Source: CAZNVB01 sp964576265 (lineage in GTDB: Bacteria > Acidobacteriota > Aminicenantia > Aminicenantales > UBA8522). From it: DNA of 39,085 nucleotides. The notes under the pieces were generated by a model that saw only the letters and a program-made list of their open reading frames with translations, was not told where the DNA came from and did not search any database. Shown piece after piece: positions 32,609 through 39,085 of this stretch (positions within the stretch are counted from its first letter, which is position 1; every line of letters begins with the position of its first letter). The position numbers and the translations under genes are program-made. The stretch lies in NCBI GenBank assembly GCA_964576265.1, contig CAZNVB010000065.1, positions 1-39,085 of the forward strand, written 5' to 3'.

Positions 32609-34078
32609 ATGATCGACAAGCTTCTGGCCAGGAAAAGCATGGAGGTTCTGTCCCGGGAAGCCTCCTCTACAGTCCACGGGCTGAAGCGAGTGCTCGGCCC
32701 CTGGCATCTCATTTTTATCGGGATCGGGGCGATCGTCGGAGCGGGCATTTTTGTCATCACGGGCCACGCCGCCGCTCAGTATGCCGGACCCGCCGTTACC
32801 CTGTCCTTTATTCTGGCGGCGCTGACCTGCTCTTTTGCCGGACTCTGTTATGCGGAATTCGCTTCGCTCATCCCCATCGCGGGGAGCGCCTATACCTATG
32901 CCTATGCGACGCTGGGCGAGTTTTTCGCCTGGGTGATCGGTTGGGACCTGATCCTTGAGTATTCCCTGGGCGCGACCGCGGTCTCCATCGGCTGGTCGGG
33001 CTACATGGTGAGCTTCCTCAAGGATCTGGGAATTCGTTTTCCGGCGGCGCTGGCGTCCGCGCCTTTTTCTTTCGACCCGCAGCTGCACGCTTGGACGCCG
33101 ACCGGAGCCGTGTTCAACCTGCCGGCCTTCTTGATCATCGTCCTGATCACGATCTTGCTGGTGATCGGAATCAAAGAGTCGGCCACGGTCAATGTCGTGA
33201 TCGTTTTTCTCAAGATCACCGTCATCCTCGTTTTCATCGGCGCCGGTATATTTTTCGTCAAGCCCTCCCTCTGGCAGCCGTTCATCCCGCCGAACCAAGG
33301 CCAGTTCGGATTCTTCGGACTGAGCGGGATCCTGCGCGGAGCAGGGGTTATGTTCTTTGCTTACCTGGGCTTTGACGCCGTCTCGACGGTTGCCCAGGAG
33401 GCGAGGAATCCCCAAAAAGATATGCCCAAGGGAATCCTGGGCAGCCTGGCCATCTGCACGGTGATCTACATTGCTTTTTCGCTCGTTCTGACCGGAGTCG
33501 TTCATTATACCAAGCTGAATGTCGCTGCGCCCGTGGCCGTGGCCATCGACGCCATGCGGCTTTTCTGGCTTTCGCCTTTGATCAAGGTGGCGGCCGTGGT
33601 CGGCTTGATCTCGGTCATGATCGTCCAGCTCATGGGCCAGCCGCGCATTTTCTTCTCCATGGCGACCGACGGTCTGTTGCCGCGGGCGGCCTCGAGAGTC
33701 CACCCCAAGTTCCGGACGCCTTATATCACGACGATCGTCACGGGCTGCGTCGTCGCCCTGGCTGCGGCGTTTCTTCCCATCGGCATCGTCGGTGAGCTGG
33801 TGAGCATCGGAACGCTTTTTGCCTTCATCATCGTTTGCAGCGGGGTGCTCATTCTTCGCTACGCTCATCCCGAGATCAAGCGGCCGTTCAAGACTCCGGG
33901 AGTGCCGTTCGTCCCGGTTCTCGGAATTTTGTCCTGTCTTTACTTGATGATCGGACTTCCCCGGGATACCTGGATGCGGTTGCTCGGCTGGATGGCGCTC
34001 GGCTTGGTCATCTATTTCTTTTACGGCATCCGCAAGAGTCGGCTGAGAAAAGAAGGGCAAAGGGGACAGCCTACATGA
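32609..34078 (+). CDS. APC-family amino-acid permease (cationic-type)
   Basis: 489 residues from ATG 32609, co-directional and 12 bases after the M20 gene; GAGG lies upstream. Integral membrane protein with about 12 helices. HLIFIGIGAIVGAGIFVITG near 33-52 is the substrate-binding GxGxGIF segment of helix 1 in the APC superfamily; CYAEFASLIPIAGSAYTYAYATLGEF near 80-105 and the VMFFAYLGFDAVSTVAQEARNPQKDMPKGI block near 245-275 are typical of the cationic amino-acid transporter (CAT/YfnA) branch. Function: proton-coupled uptake or exchange of amino acids across the inner membrane. Exact substrate not shown. Context suggests it imports the amino acid released by the neighbouring exported hydrolase. 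Confidence 0.92.
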   Translation: MIDKLLARKSMEVLSREASSTVHGLKRVLGPWHLIFIGIGAIVGAGIFVITGHAAAQYAGPAVTLSFILAALTCSFAGLCYAEFASLIPIAGSAYTYAYATLGEFFAWVIGWDLILEYSLGATAVSIGWSGYMVSFLKDLGIRFPAALASAPFSFDPQLHAWTPTGAVFNLPAFLIIVLITILLVIGIKESATVNVVIVFLKITVILVFIGAGIFFVKPSLWQPFIPPNQGQFGFFGLSGILRGAGVMFFAYLGFDAVSTVAQEARNPQKDMPKGILGSLAICTVIYIAFSLVLTGVVHYTKLNVAAPVAVAIDAMRLFWLSPLIKVAAVVGLISVMIVQLMGQPRIFFSMATDGLLPRAASRVHPKFRTPYITTIVTGCVVALAAAFLPIGIVGELVSIGTLFAFIIVCSGVLILRYAHPEIKRPFKTPGVPFVPVLGILSCLYLMIGLPRDTWMRLLGWMALGLVIYFFYGIRKSRLRKEGQRGQPT

Positions 34079-34250
34079 TTCGCCCAATTCTGAGGAATCC
34101 TGTGGAGGCGCTGAGTCCGCTCGCCTGAATTTATTTTTTCGGCTCATCCGCCTTTGGGAGCGATTTCTTGATTAAAGGACATGGATCGCCCTAGATCCCG
34201 AGGAATCATTTGAATCCTCCGAGCCGAGGCTTCGGCGCCGAGAGAAAGAG

Positions 34251-35645
34251 ATGAGAGTTCTGCTTCTTCAGCCTCCGATCGAGGATTTTTACACTACGCC
34301 CATTCGTCTCTATCCTCTGGGCTTGCTTTATGCGGCGAAAGTCCTGGAGGAGGCAGGCGCGGAGGTCGGCGTCCTCGACTGTCTGACGCCGCTCGAGAAA
34401 AGAAAGATCCCCCTGCCCGTGAGCTTCAAGGATCTGCCCCCGCTGGCTGAAGTCCCGTTTTTTTTCAGATCGTATTACCGTTTCGGGCTGTCCGATGAGG
34501 AAATTCTCGCCCGGATAAGGGAATTCTCGCCGGAATTTATCGGCATCTCCTCGCAGTTTACGGCCTACTACAAAAATGTGGAAGATCTCGCCCGGCTGAT
34601 CAAGCGCGAGATCGGCCTTCCCGTTTTCATCGGCGGCAATCACGCCACCGTTTTGGCGGCCGAAATCCGGCGCCGGACGCCGGAGATCGATTTCGTGCTC
34701 GAAGGACCGGCGGAAGAATGTTTGCCGACGTTTTTGGAAAAGATCGGCTGGGAGCGGAGCGGGCTTCGCAGGGACAAGCGCAGGGCGGAGACCAAAGATC
34801 GGGTTCTACGCCCGGCCCGGCCGGATTGGCGCAGAATTCTTCCCGCCCATCATCTTCTCCGCGGCGAAGATTACCGGATCGGGCGCAAACGGATGATCTC
34901 TCTCAGCGCCAGCCGCGGCTGTCCGTACGATTGCCTTTTCTGCAGCGTTCACCGGATGTTCGGCCGGACCATACGCTACCGGACGATCGATTCCGTCCTC
35001 TCCGAGATGCGACTGAATTACGGCCAAAAGGGGACGCGATTGTTCAATTTTGAAGACGACAACCTGTCCTACGACAGACGCTGGTTTCTGGATTTTCTTG
35101 CGGCCGTGGAGGCGGAACCGGAGCTCGAGGGAATCGAGCTTACGGCGATGAACGGTCTCTGCGCCGACACGCTGGACGAGGACGTTTTGGCGGCGATGCG
35201 GCGGGCGGGGTTCCGCCGAATCAACCTCTCGCTCGTCACGCGGAGCGGGGAGCTCCGGAAACGGTACCGTCGTCCCTACTATTCCGATAAAATCGATAAA
35301 TTTTACGACCTGATCCGAGCGGCTCAACACCTCGACCTCTTCGTCACGGTCTATGTCATCCTCGGCCTGCCCGGCCAATCTCGTGCCGAGGTCAAGGAAA
35401 GCATTGATGAGCTCCTTGCCATGGGCGTGCTTGTCGGCCCGTCGGTCTTCTATCTTGATCCGGGAAGCCGCCTCTATGAAGAGATCGAGGTTCCGGCCGC
35501 TGTGGCCAACGACTGGAACCTCTACCGTTCCTCCGCCTTTGCCGTCGAGACGCCCGGTCTGAGCCGCGCCGAGCTCCTCGATCTTTTTTCTTACGTCCGC
35601 CGCAAGAATCTGGAGAGGAAAAATCGGGTTCCGTTCCTTTCCTGA
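34251..35645 (+). CDS. B12-binding-type radical SAM protein
   Basis: 464 residues from ATG 34251 (GAGAAAGAG upstream). Residues 1-165 form a B12-binding-like Rossmann domain (MRVLLLQPPIEDFYTTPIRLYPLGLLYAA; FIGISSQFT; IGGNHATVLAAEI; FVLEGPAEE), without the DxHxxG motif that coordinates cobalt. The radical SAM domain starts near 214 with ISLSASRGCPYDCLFCSV; C224, C228 and C231 form the canonical CX3CX2C. LFNFEDDNLSYD near 265 and VTVYVILGLPGQSRAEVKES near 365 belong to the barrel. Such proteins include methyltransferases and enzymes that rearrange lipids, peptides or antibiotics; the reaction here is not determinable. It stands alone between an amino-acid permease and an M20 gene, and no peptide precursor gene is visible beside it. 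Confidence 0.88.
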   Translation: MRVLLLQPPIEDFYTTPIRLYPLGLLYAAKVLEEAGAEVGVLDCLTPLEKRKIPLPVSFKDLPPLAEVPFFFRSYYRFGLSDEEILARIREFSPEFIGISSQFTAYYKNVEDLARLIKREIGLPVFIGGNHATVLAAEIRRRTPEIDFVLEGPAEECLPTFLEKIGWERSGLRRDKRRAETKDRVLRPARPDWRRILPAHHLLRGEDYRIGRKRMISLSASRGCPYDCLFCSVHRMFGRTIRYRTIDSVLSEMRLNYGQKGTRLFNFEDDNLSYDRRWFLDFLAAVEAEPELEGIELTAMNGLCADTLDEDVLAAMRRAGFRRINLSLVTRSGELRKRYRRPYYSDKIDKFYDLIRAAQHLDLFVTVYVILGLPGQSRAEVKESIDELLAMGVLVGPSVFYLDPGSRLYEEIEVPAAVANDWNLYRSSAFAVETPGLSRAELLDLFSYVRRKNLERKNRVPFLS

Positions 35646-35686
35646 CGAGCCTCGAATCGGCCCGGCGAAAACGATTTCCTGTCCGC

Positions 35687-35715
35687 TTGACATCGGGCCG
35701 AATCGGCGATAGATT
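35687..35715 (+). promoter_or_regulatory. Promoter of the second M20 gene
   Basis: TTGACA (35687-35692), a 17-base spacer and TAGATT (35710-35715) lie in the 203-base gap before ATG 35849. The -35 box is perfect and the -10 box four of six. The leader would be about 125 bases; no riboswitch fold is evident in it. Confidence 0.6.
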
Positions 35716-35848
35716 CGTCTGCAAATGATCCGGGTTAATCCGCCCGCGGGTCGAAAAAGAAAAGGAGACGGCGAGGCGGGTTGACGGATGGATTTTCTTG
35801 AGACGAAGGGAAGGAGTCTCCTTCACCGGAATTCCATGAGGATTGAGA

Positions 35849-37153
35849 ATGAGAAAAAGAATTGACAGAGGGGAAAAAAGGCGAAATTTGATCCTGATCG
35901 TCTGTGTGGCCGCCTTTTTTTCAGCTTCGGCCGCAGAGAAAGGGGTGGACGCTAAAATCAACGCGATCGTCAACCGGATTACCCCGTCCCTCATTGACAT
36001 CCGGCGCGATATCCATGCCCATCCGGAGCTGTCGATGGAGGAGACGCGCACGGCCGCGCTTGTGTCCGAGGAATTCACCCGGCTCGGGCTCGAAGTCCGC
36101 TCCGGAATCGGCGGAACGGGCGTGCTGGGCATCCTCCGGGGCGCAAAGCCAGGACCGGTCGTCGGAATGAGGGGCGACATGGATGCCCTGCCGATCACGG
36201 AAGAGACCGACTTGCCGTTCGCTTCGAAGGTCAAGGGAATTCGCGACGGCCGGGAGGTCGGTGTCATGCATGCCTGCGGCCACGACATTCACACCACCGT
36301 GCTCATCGGCGTTGCCCGTGTGCTCGCGGAGCTCGAAAAGGATCTCCGCGGCACGGTCCTCTTTGTGGCTCAGCCGGCCGAAGAGTACGGCGACGGTGCG
36401 AACGAGATGCTCAAGGACGGTCTTTTCAAAGAGATCACTCCGCAGGCGATGTTCGCCTATCATGTGGATGACAGGTTCAAGGCCGGAATCATCGCCTATT
36501 GTCCGGGCGACATGACCGCCAACGTGGACGGATTCGACTTGATCGTCGAATCGGCGGGCTGTCACGGTTCTTCGCCCTGGTCGTGCGTCGATCCGATTGT
36601 CGTCGGGGCTCAGATCGTCACCGCCCTTCAGGTCATGGTGGCGCGGGAGATCGATGTCGATCACCCTACGGTCATCACCGTGGGAACATTCCACGCCGGG
36701 ACGGCGCCCAATATTATCCCCAACCGCGCCGAGCTCAAGGCGACAGTCCGGAACTACGGCGAAGAACAGAGAACGTTGATCAAAGGGAAAGTCGAGCGAT
36801 TGATCAAGAACATCTGTCAGGCGGCCGGAGCTCCTTACAAGCTCGATTATCGGATCGGGACGCCCTCCGTTTATAACGATCCGCGGCTTCTTCGAGAAAT
36901 TCTGCCGACGGTCGAGAGGATCCTTGGCGGAAAGGAATTCGTCAGGGAGGTCCGGCCGGAAATGGGAGGGGAGGATTTCAGCTATTTCTCGCGCCAGGTG
37001 CCGTCCGTCATGCTCTGGCTTGGCTGCGTTCCCGCCGATGTCGAAAGCACTCAGGTCCATTCGCCGACATTTATCGCTGATGAAAGCTGCATCCCCATCG
37101 GGGTCAAGGTGATGTCGGCCCTGATCCTCGATTATCTCTCAGCCCGAAAATAA
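35849..37153 (+). CDS. Exported M20D amidohydrolase (hippurate/IAA-amino-acid hydrolase type)
   Basis: 434 residues from ATG 35849, with GAGG spaced eight bases upstream; a TTG at 35843 is less likely. Basic N-terminus and signal peptide (RRNLILIVCVAAFFSASA), probable cleavage after ASA. Family M20D features: DIHAHPELSMEE near 54-65, VGMRGDMDALPI near 105, metal ligands in MHACGHDIHTT (C143, H145), QPAEEYGDGA (E178/E179), the lid/dimer domain with HAGTAPNIIPNRAELKATVRNY, and the final HSPTF ligand. It hydrolyses N-acyl amino acids to free amino acid plus carboxylic acid. Odd: the lid segment reads SAGCHGSSPWSCVDPIVVGAQ where GRGAHGAxPxxxxDPI is usual. With the AbgB-like gene it makes two exported M20 enzymes within 6 kb. 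Confidence 0.9.
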   Translation: MRKRIDRGEKRRNLILIVCVAAFFSASAAEKGVDAKINAIVNRITPSLIDIRRDIHAHPELSMEETRTAALVSEEFTRLGLEVRSGIGGTGVLGILRGAKPGPVVGMRGDMDALPITEETDLPFASKVKGIRDGREVGVMHACGHDIHTTVLIGVARVLAELEKDLRGTVLFVAQPAEEYGDGANEMLKDGLFKEITPQAMFAYHVDDRFKAGIIAYCPGDMTANVDGFDLIVESAGCHGSSPWSCVDPIVVGAQIVTALQVMVAREIDVDHPTVITVGTFHAGTAPNIIPNRAELKATVRNYGEEQRTLIKGKVERLIKNICQAAGAPYKLDYRIGTPSVYNDPRLLREILPTVERILGGKEFVREVRPEMGGEDFSYFSRQVPSVMLWLGCVPADVESTQVHSPTFIADESCIPIGVKVMSALILDYLSARK

Positions 37154-37164
37154 GGTCGGCGGAC

Positions 37165-37620
37165 CTAACGCAGTTCGATTTCACCGCTGATCGTCGGGAG
37201 CGGTTTTTTCATATCGGGAAAAACAGTCAGGACATAGGCCAATTTCGTCGGCGGACCCCACTTTTGATCAGAGGTTGCCGTCGATACAGACTGGAGCAGA
37301 ATGTGTTCCTTCTGCCCCGGCTTCAGCTCTTTCAAGTAGTCCCGATCCGCCCTGGCGACTTCGACCTGGTTCATGGAAAAAGTCAGCCGGAAATGGGTTT
37401 TCCCTACCGCATAACGGCTCGTGTTTTCGTATTCGACGAGGAGAGCAGGCGGAAAATGCGGATCGGTTTTCACCACCGCCACCCGGGCGCCCCTCCAGAT
37501 ATCCTCGCGGATCCGCTTTCCCTCCCGCCAGCGGAGATACAGGGTTGCCGCCTGGATCAGAACAAGGACCGTCACCGCGGCGACAAAGGCGATTTCAATC
37601 GTCCGCTTCAGCTTCGCCAT
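37165..37620 (-). CDS. Membrane-anchored protein with FxLYD-like soluble domain (151 residues)
   Basis: ATG 37620, with GGGGA upstream. One membrane helix near the N-terminus (IEIAFVAAVTVLVLIQAATLYL, about 8-29), then an extracytoplasmic domain whose LLVEYENTSRYAVGKTHFRLTFSMNQVEVARADRDYLKELKPGQKEHI resembles FxLYD/immunoglobulin-like folds (a paired-strand pattern of conserved aromatic and Asn, with a KPG turn). No catalytic motif is seen. It converges with the M20D gene, leaving only 11 bases between the stops, so it is not part of that operon. A TTGACA box lies upstream on its strand. Function unknown; similar proteins are often accessory to exported systems. Confidence 0.75.
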   Translation of the reverse strand: MAKLKRTIEIAFVAAVTVLVLIQAATLYLRWREGKRIREDIWRGARVAVVKTDPHFPPALLVEYENTSRYAVGKTHFRLTFSMNQVEVARADRDYLKELKPGQKEHILLQSVSTATSDQKWGPPTKLAYVLTVFPDMKKPLPTISGEIELR

Positions 37621-37634
37621 GGTGTCTCATCCCC

Positions 37635-37663
37635 AATTTTTGCGATTTTGAAAATATTGTCAA
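37635..37663 (-). promoter_or_regulatory. Promoter candidate for the FxLYD-like gene
   Basis: On the minus strand a perfect TTGACA (37663-37658), a 17-base spacer and AAAATT (37640-37635) stand about 15 bases before the ATG at 37620. The -10 box is weak (three of six), but the region is the only A/T-rich stretch in the gap between this gene and hutI. Confidence 0.4.
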
Positions 37664-37745
37664 CAGGCGGAAATTCCGCCGATTCTCAAAACCAGATGAA
37701 CGCATTGAGTTGGTTTCTGTTCCGCCAATCTGACCTTGAATTTTT

Positions 37746-39017
37746 TCAGACGCGGAGACCGTCGCGGACGACGACTCGGCCGTTCTTAATAACGTGGCGG
37801 ATGGGATTCCAGGCGGGCTCGTAGGCGAGGGAAGGGTAATCAGGAATATCGCAGAGCAGGACGTCCATTTTTTTCCCGACCTCGAGGCTGCCGACGCTCT
37901 CGTGGCGGCCGAGGGCATAGGCCGCGTTGGCCGTCACGGCGTTGACCGCCTCCTCGACGCTCATTTTGAGCAAAAACACGCCGAGCTGGAGGACGAAGAG
38001 CATGGAGCCGATGTGGGAGCTTCCCGGGTTGAAGTCCGAGGCGAGGGCGACGATCGCCCCTTCCTCGATCAAAGACCTCGCCGGGGCGCGCCTGTCCATC
38101 ATCAGGAAAAAAGAGACTCCGGGGAGAAGAGTGGCGACCGTATCGCTTTTCGCCAGGGCCCGAATTCCTTCCGGCGTGATATGGATGAGATGATCTGCGG
38201 AGGCCGCGCCGAGCTCGACGGCCAGCGCGGCCCCTCCTAAGGCAGCGAATTCGTCGGCGTGAAGGCGAATCTTGAACCCGGCGCGTTTGGCCTCTTCTGC
38301 CAGGCGCCGCGTTTCGTCGACCGAGTAAACCCCTTCCTCGCAGAAAACGTCAAAGAATTCCGCCAGATTGCGCTTCCTGACCTCGGGCATGATTTTGCGG
38401 ATGAGCAGCTCGATATAATCGCCCTTCCGGTCTCTGTATTCTGTAGGAATGTCATGCGCTCCCAAGAAGGTGGGGACGATTTCTGCCGGATGGCATCGGG
38501 ACGCTTCTTTCAGCGCCTCGAGCTGCTTGATTTCGTCGCGTAGGTTGAGTCCGTAACCGCTTTTTGCTTCGACGGTGGTTGCTCCATGGAGGAGCATTCG
38601 GTCGAGCCGCGCCAGGCAGAGAGAGAGGAGGTCGCGCCTACTCGTCCGGCGCGTGGCCCGGACCGTTGTTTGGATTCCCATCCCTTTGGCGGCAAGCTCC
38701 TGATAGGTCGCTCCCTGCAGGCGTAGCCGGAACTCCTCGACCCGGTTTCCGGCGAAGGGAAGGTGGGTGTGAGAATCGACAAACCCCGGGATCCCGACCA
38801 GGCCGCTGCCTTCGATCTGGACCGCCCGCCTTTCCATCTTGACCCGAGCCCGGAAGTCTTTTTCTCGGCCGACGAAGACGATTTTTCCCCGGGAGGAGGC
38901 AATCCAGGCCGTCTTCATCAGCCCGACATCCTGAAGGGCTCCTTTCCTCTTCGGAATCGGCCCGGCGCAGGTCAGGAGCTGACGGCAGTTCTCGACGACG
39001 AGATCAGCCGAGATCAT
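37746..39017 (-). CDS. hutI: Imidazolonepropionase
   Basis: 423 residues from ATG 39017, the usual length for the family. Metal-dependent amidohydrolase fold: metal-binding DSHTHLPFAG with H83 and H85, KSGYGLNLRDE near 152, GAHDIPTEYR near 186, RLHADEFAALGG with H253, SADHLIHI with H276, and SDFNPGSSHIGSM with D328. These blocks are specific for HutI, which opens the imidazolone ring to N-formimino-L-glutamate in the third step of histidine degradation, in the cytosol. No other hut gene is visible in the window, and the upstream frame ending at 39004 does not look like HutH or HutU from the 26 residues available. It overlaps that frame by 14 bases, so co-transcription is likely. Confidence 0.93.
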   Translation of the reverse strand: MISADLVVENCRQLLTCAGPIPKRKGALQDVGLMKTAWIASSRGKIVFVGREKDFRARVKMERRAVQIEGSGLVGIPGFVDSHTHLPFAGNRVEEFRLRLQGATYQELAAKGMGIQTTVRATRRTSRRDLLSLCLARLDRMLLHGATTVEAKSGYGLNLRDEIKQLEALKEASRCHPAEIVPTFLGAHDIPTEYRDRKGDYIELLIRKIMPEVRKRNLAEFFDVFCEEGVYSVDETRRLAEEAKRAGFKIRLHADEFAALGGAALAVELGAASADHLIHITPEGIRALAKSDTVATLLPGVSFFLMMDRRAPARSLIEEGAIVALASDFNPGSSHIGSMLFVLQLGVFLLKMSVEEAVNAVTANAAYALGRHESVGSLEVGKKMDVLLCDIPDYPSLAYEPAWNPIRHVIKNGRVVVRDGLRV

Positions 39018-39085
39018 GGGGATGCTTTCTCAAAGGAGTCTGCTTGCTCCGGCGGATGAAGGTCGGCGTTTCATACGGCTCGAAC
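39004..39085 (-). CDS. C-terminal end of an unidentified upstream gene (partial)
   Basis: On the minus strand one frame stays open from the right edge to a TGA at 39006-39004, overlapping the hutI start by 14 bases; the other two frames have stops. The visible tail is 26 residues, with PTFIRRSKQTPLRKHP near its end. It is too short for assignment. The YETPTFIRR stretch faintly recalls the C-terminal peptide of FtsZ (DIPTFLRR), which is a hint only. The open frame could also be chance. Confidence 0.35.
   Translation of the reverse strand, partial: FEPYETPTFIRRSKQTPLRKHPHDLG

Noticed and set aside
32555..34147. Minus-strand open frame of 530 codons opposite the permease gene
   Set aside because: The product is rich in D, R, E and G without any domain, as expected from the antisense of a membrane protein gene; the APC permease on the plus strand is unmistakable.
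1..39085. tRNA, rRNA or CRISPR arrays
   Set aside because: None was recognised by eye on either strand; no regularly spaced identical repeats and no tRNA-like TTCGAATC arm in a cloverleaf context. A dedicated scan was not possible.

Overview
The window reads as about 39 kb of a moderately GC-rich bacterial chromosome, densely coded, with Shine-Dalgarno leaders and sigma70-type promoters (TTGACA/TATAAT-like). Signal peptides, a lipoprotein, a Tat-type leader, secreted beta-propeller/SBBP proteins, exported M20 peptidases, an MglA-like GTPase and an imidazolonepropionase suggest a diderm, peptide-using bacterium of the Acidobacteriota/Aminicenantota kind. That placement is inference; no rRNA, tRNA or marker gene fixes it.

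Region 1 (1-23.6 kb) is a large surface-glycan island. At the left edge, on the minus strand, a DUF4214-radical SAM protein is translationally coupled to a PIG-V-like membrane glycosyltransferase that runs off the window. Divergently, a plus-strand run (2.6-12.7 kb) holds seven GT4-type cytosolic glycosyltransferases, many with start/stop overlaps, interleaved with four small helical/coiled-coil proteins. An MglA-like GTPase follows. From 13.6 to 23.6 kb come four large GT-C (GT39/ArnT-like) membrane glycosyltransferases, a small membrane-anchored protein, a SAM methyltransferase and a DPM1-like GT2 enzyme. The simplest reading is that GT4 enzymes build a glycan at the inner face of the membrane, the GT2 enzyme charges polyprenyl phosphate with sugar, and the GT-C enzymes transfer sugars on the outer face. 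Three transcription units of this island share a roughly 28-base upstream element (core GAACGCGRAGCGGTT) placed just before the -35 box. This is the best candidate here for an undescribed regulatory link.

Region 2 (23.7-27.9 kb, minus strand) is a secreted beta-propeller pair: a 1072-residue protein with seven SBBP repeats and eight 41-residue calcium-type repeats, followed by a TolB/PD40-like lipoprotein.

Region 3 (28.2-39.1 kb) is mixed: a YifB/ComM-type ATPase, a Tat-exported aldo/keto reductase, an exported AbgB-like M20 hydrolase coupled to an APC amino-acid permease, a B12-binding-type radical SAM protein, a second exported M20 amidohydrolase, a small membrane-anchored protein, and hutI with the tail of an unidentified upstream gene. 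Several of these point to peptide and amino-acid catabolism.
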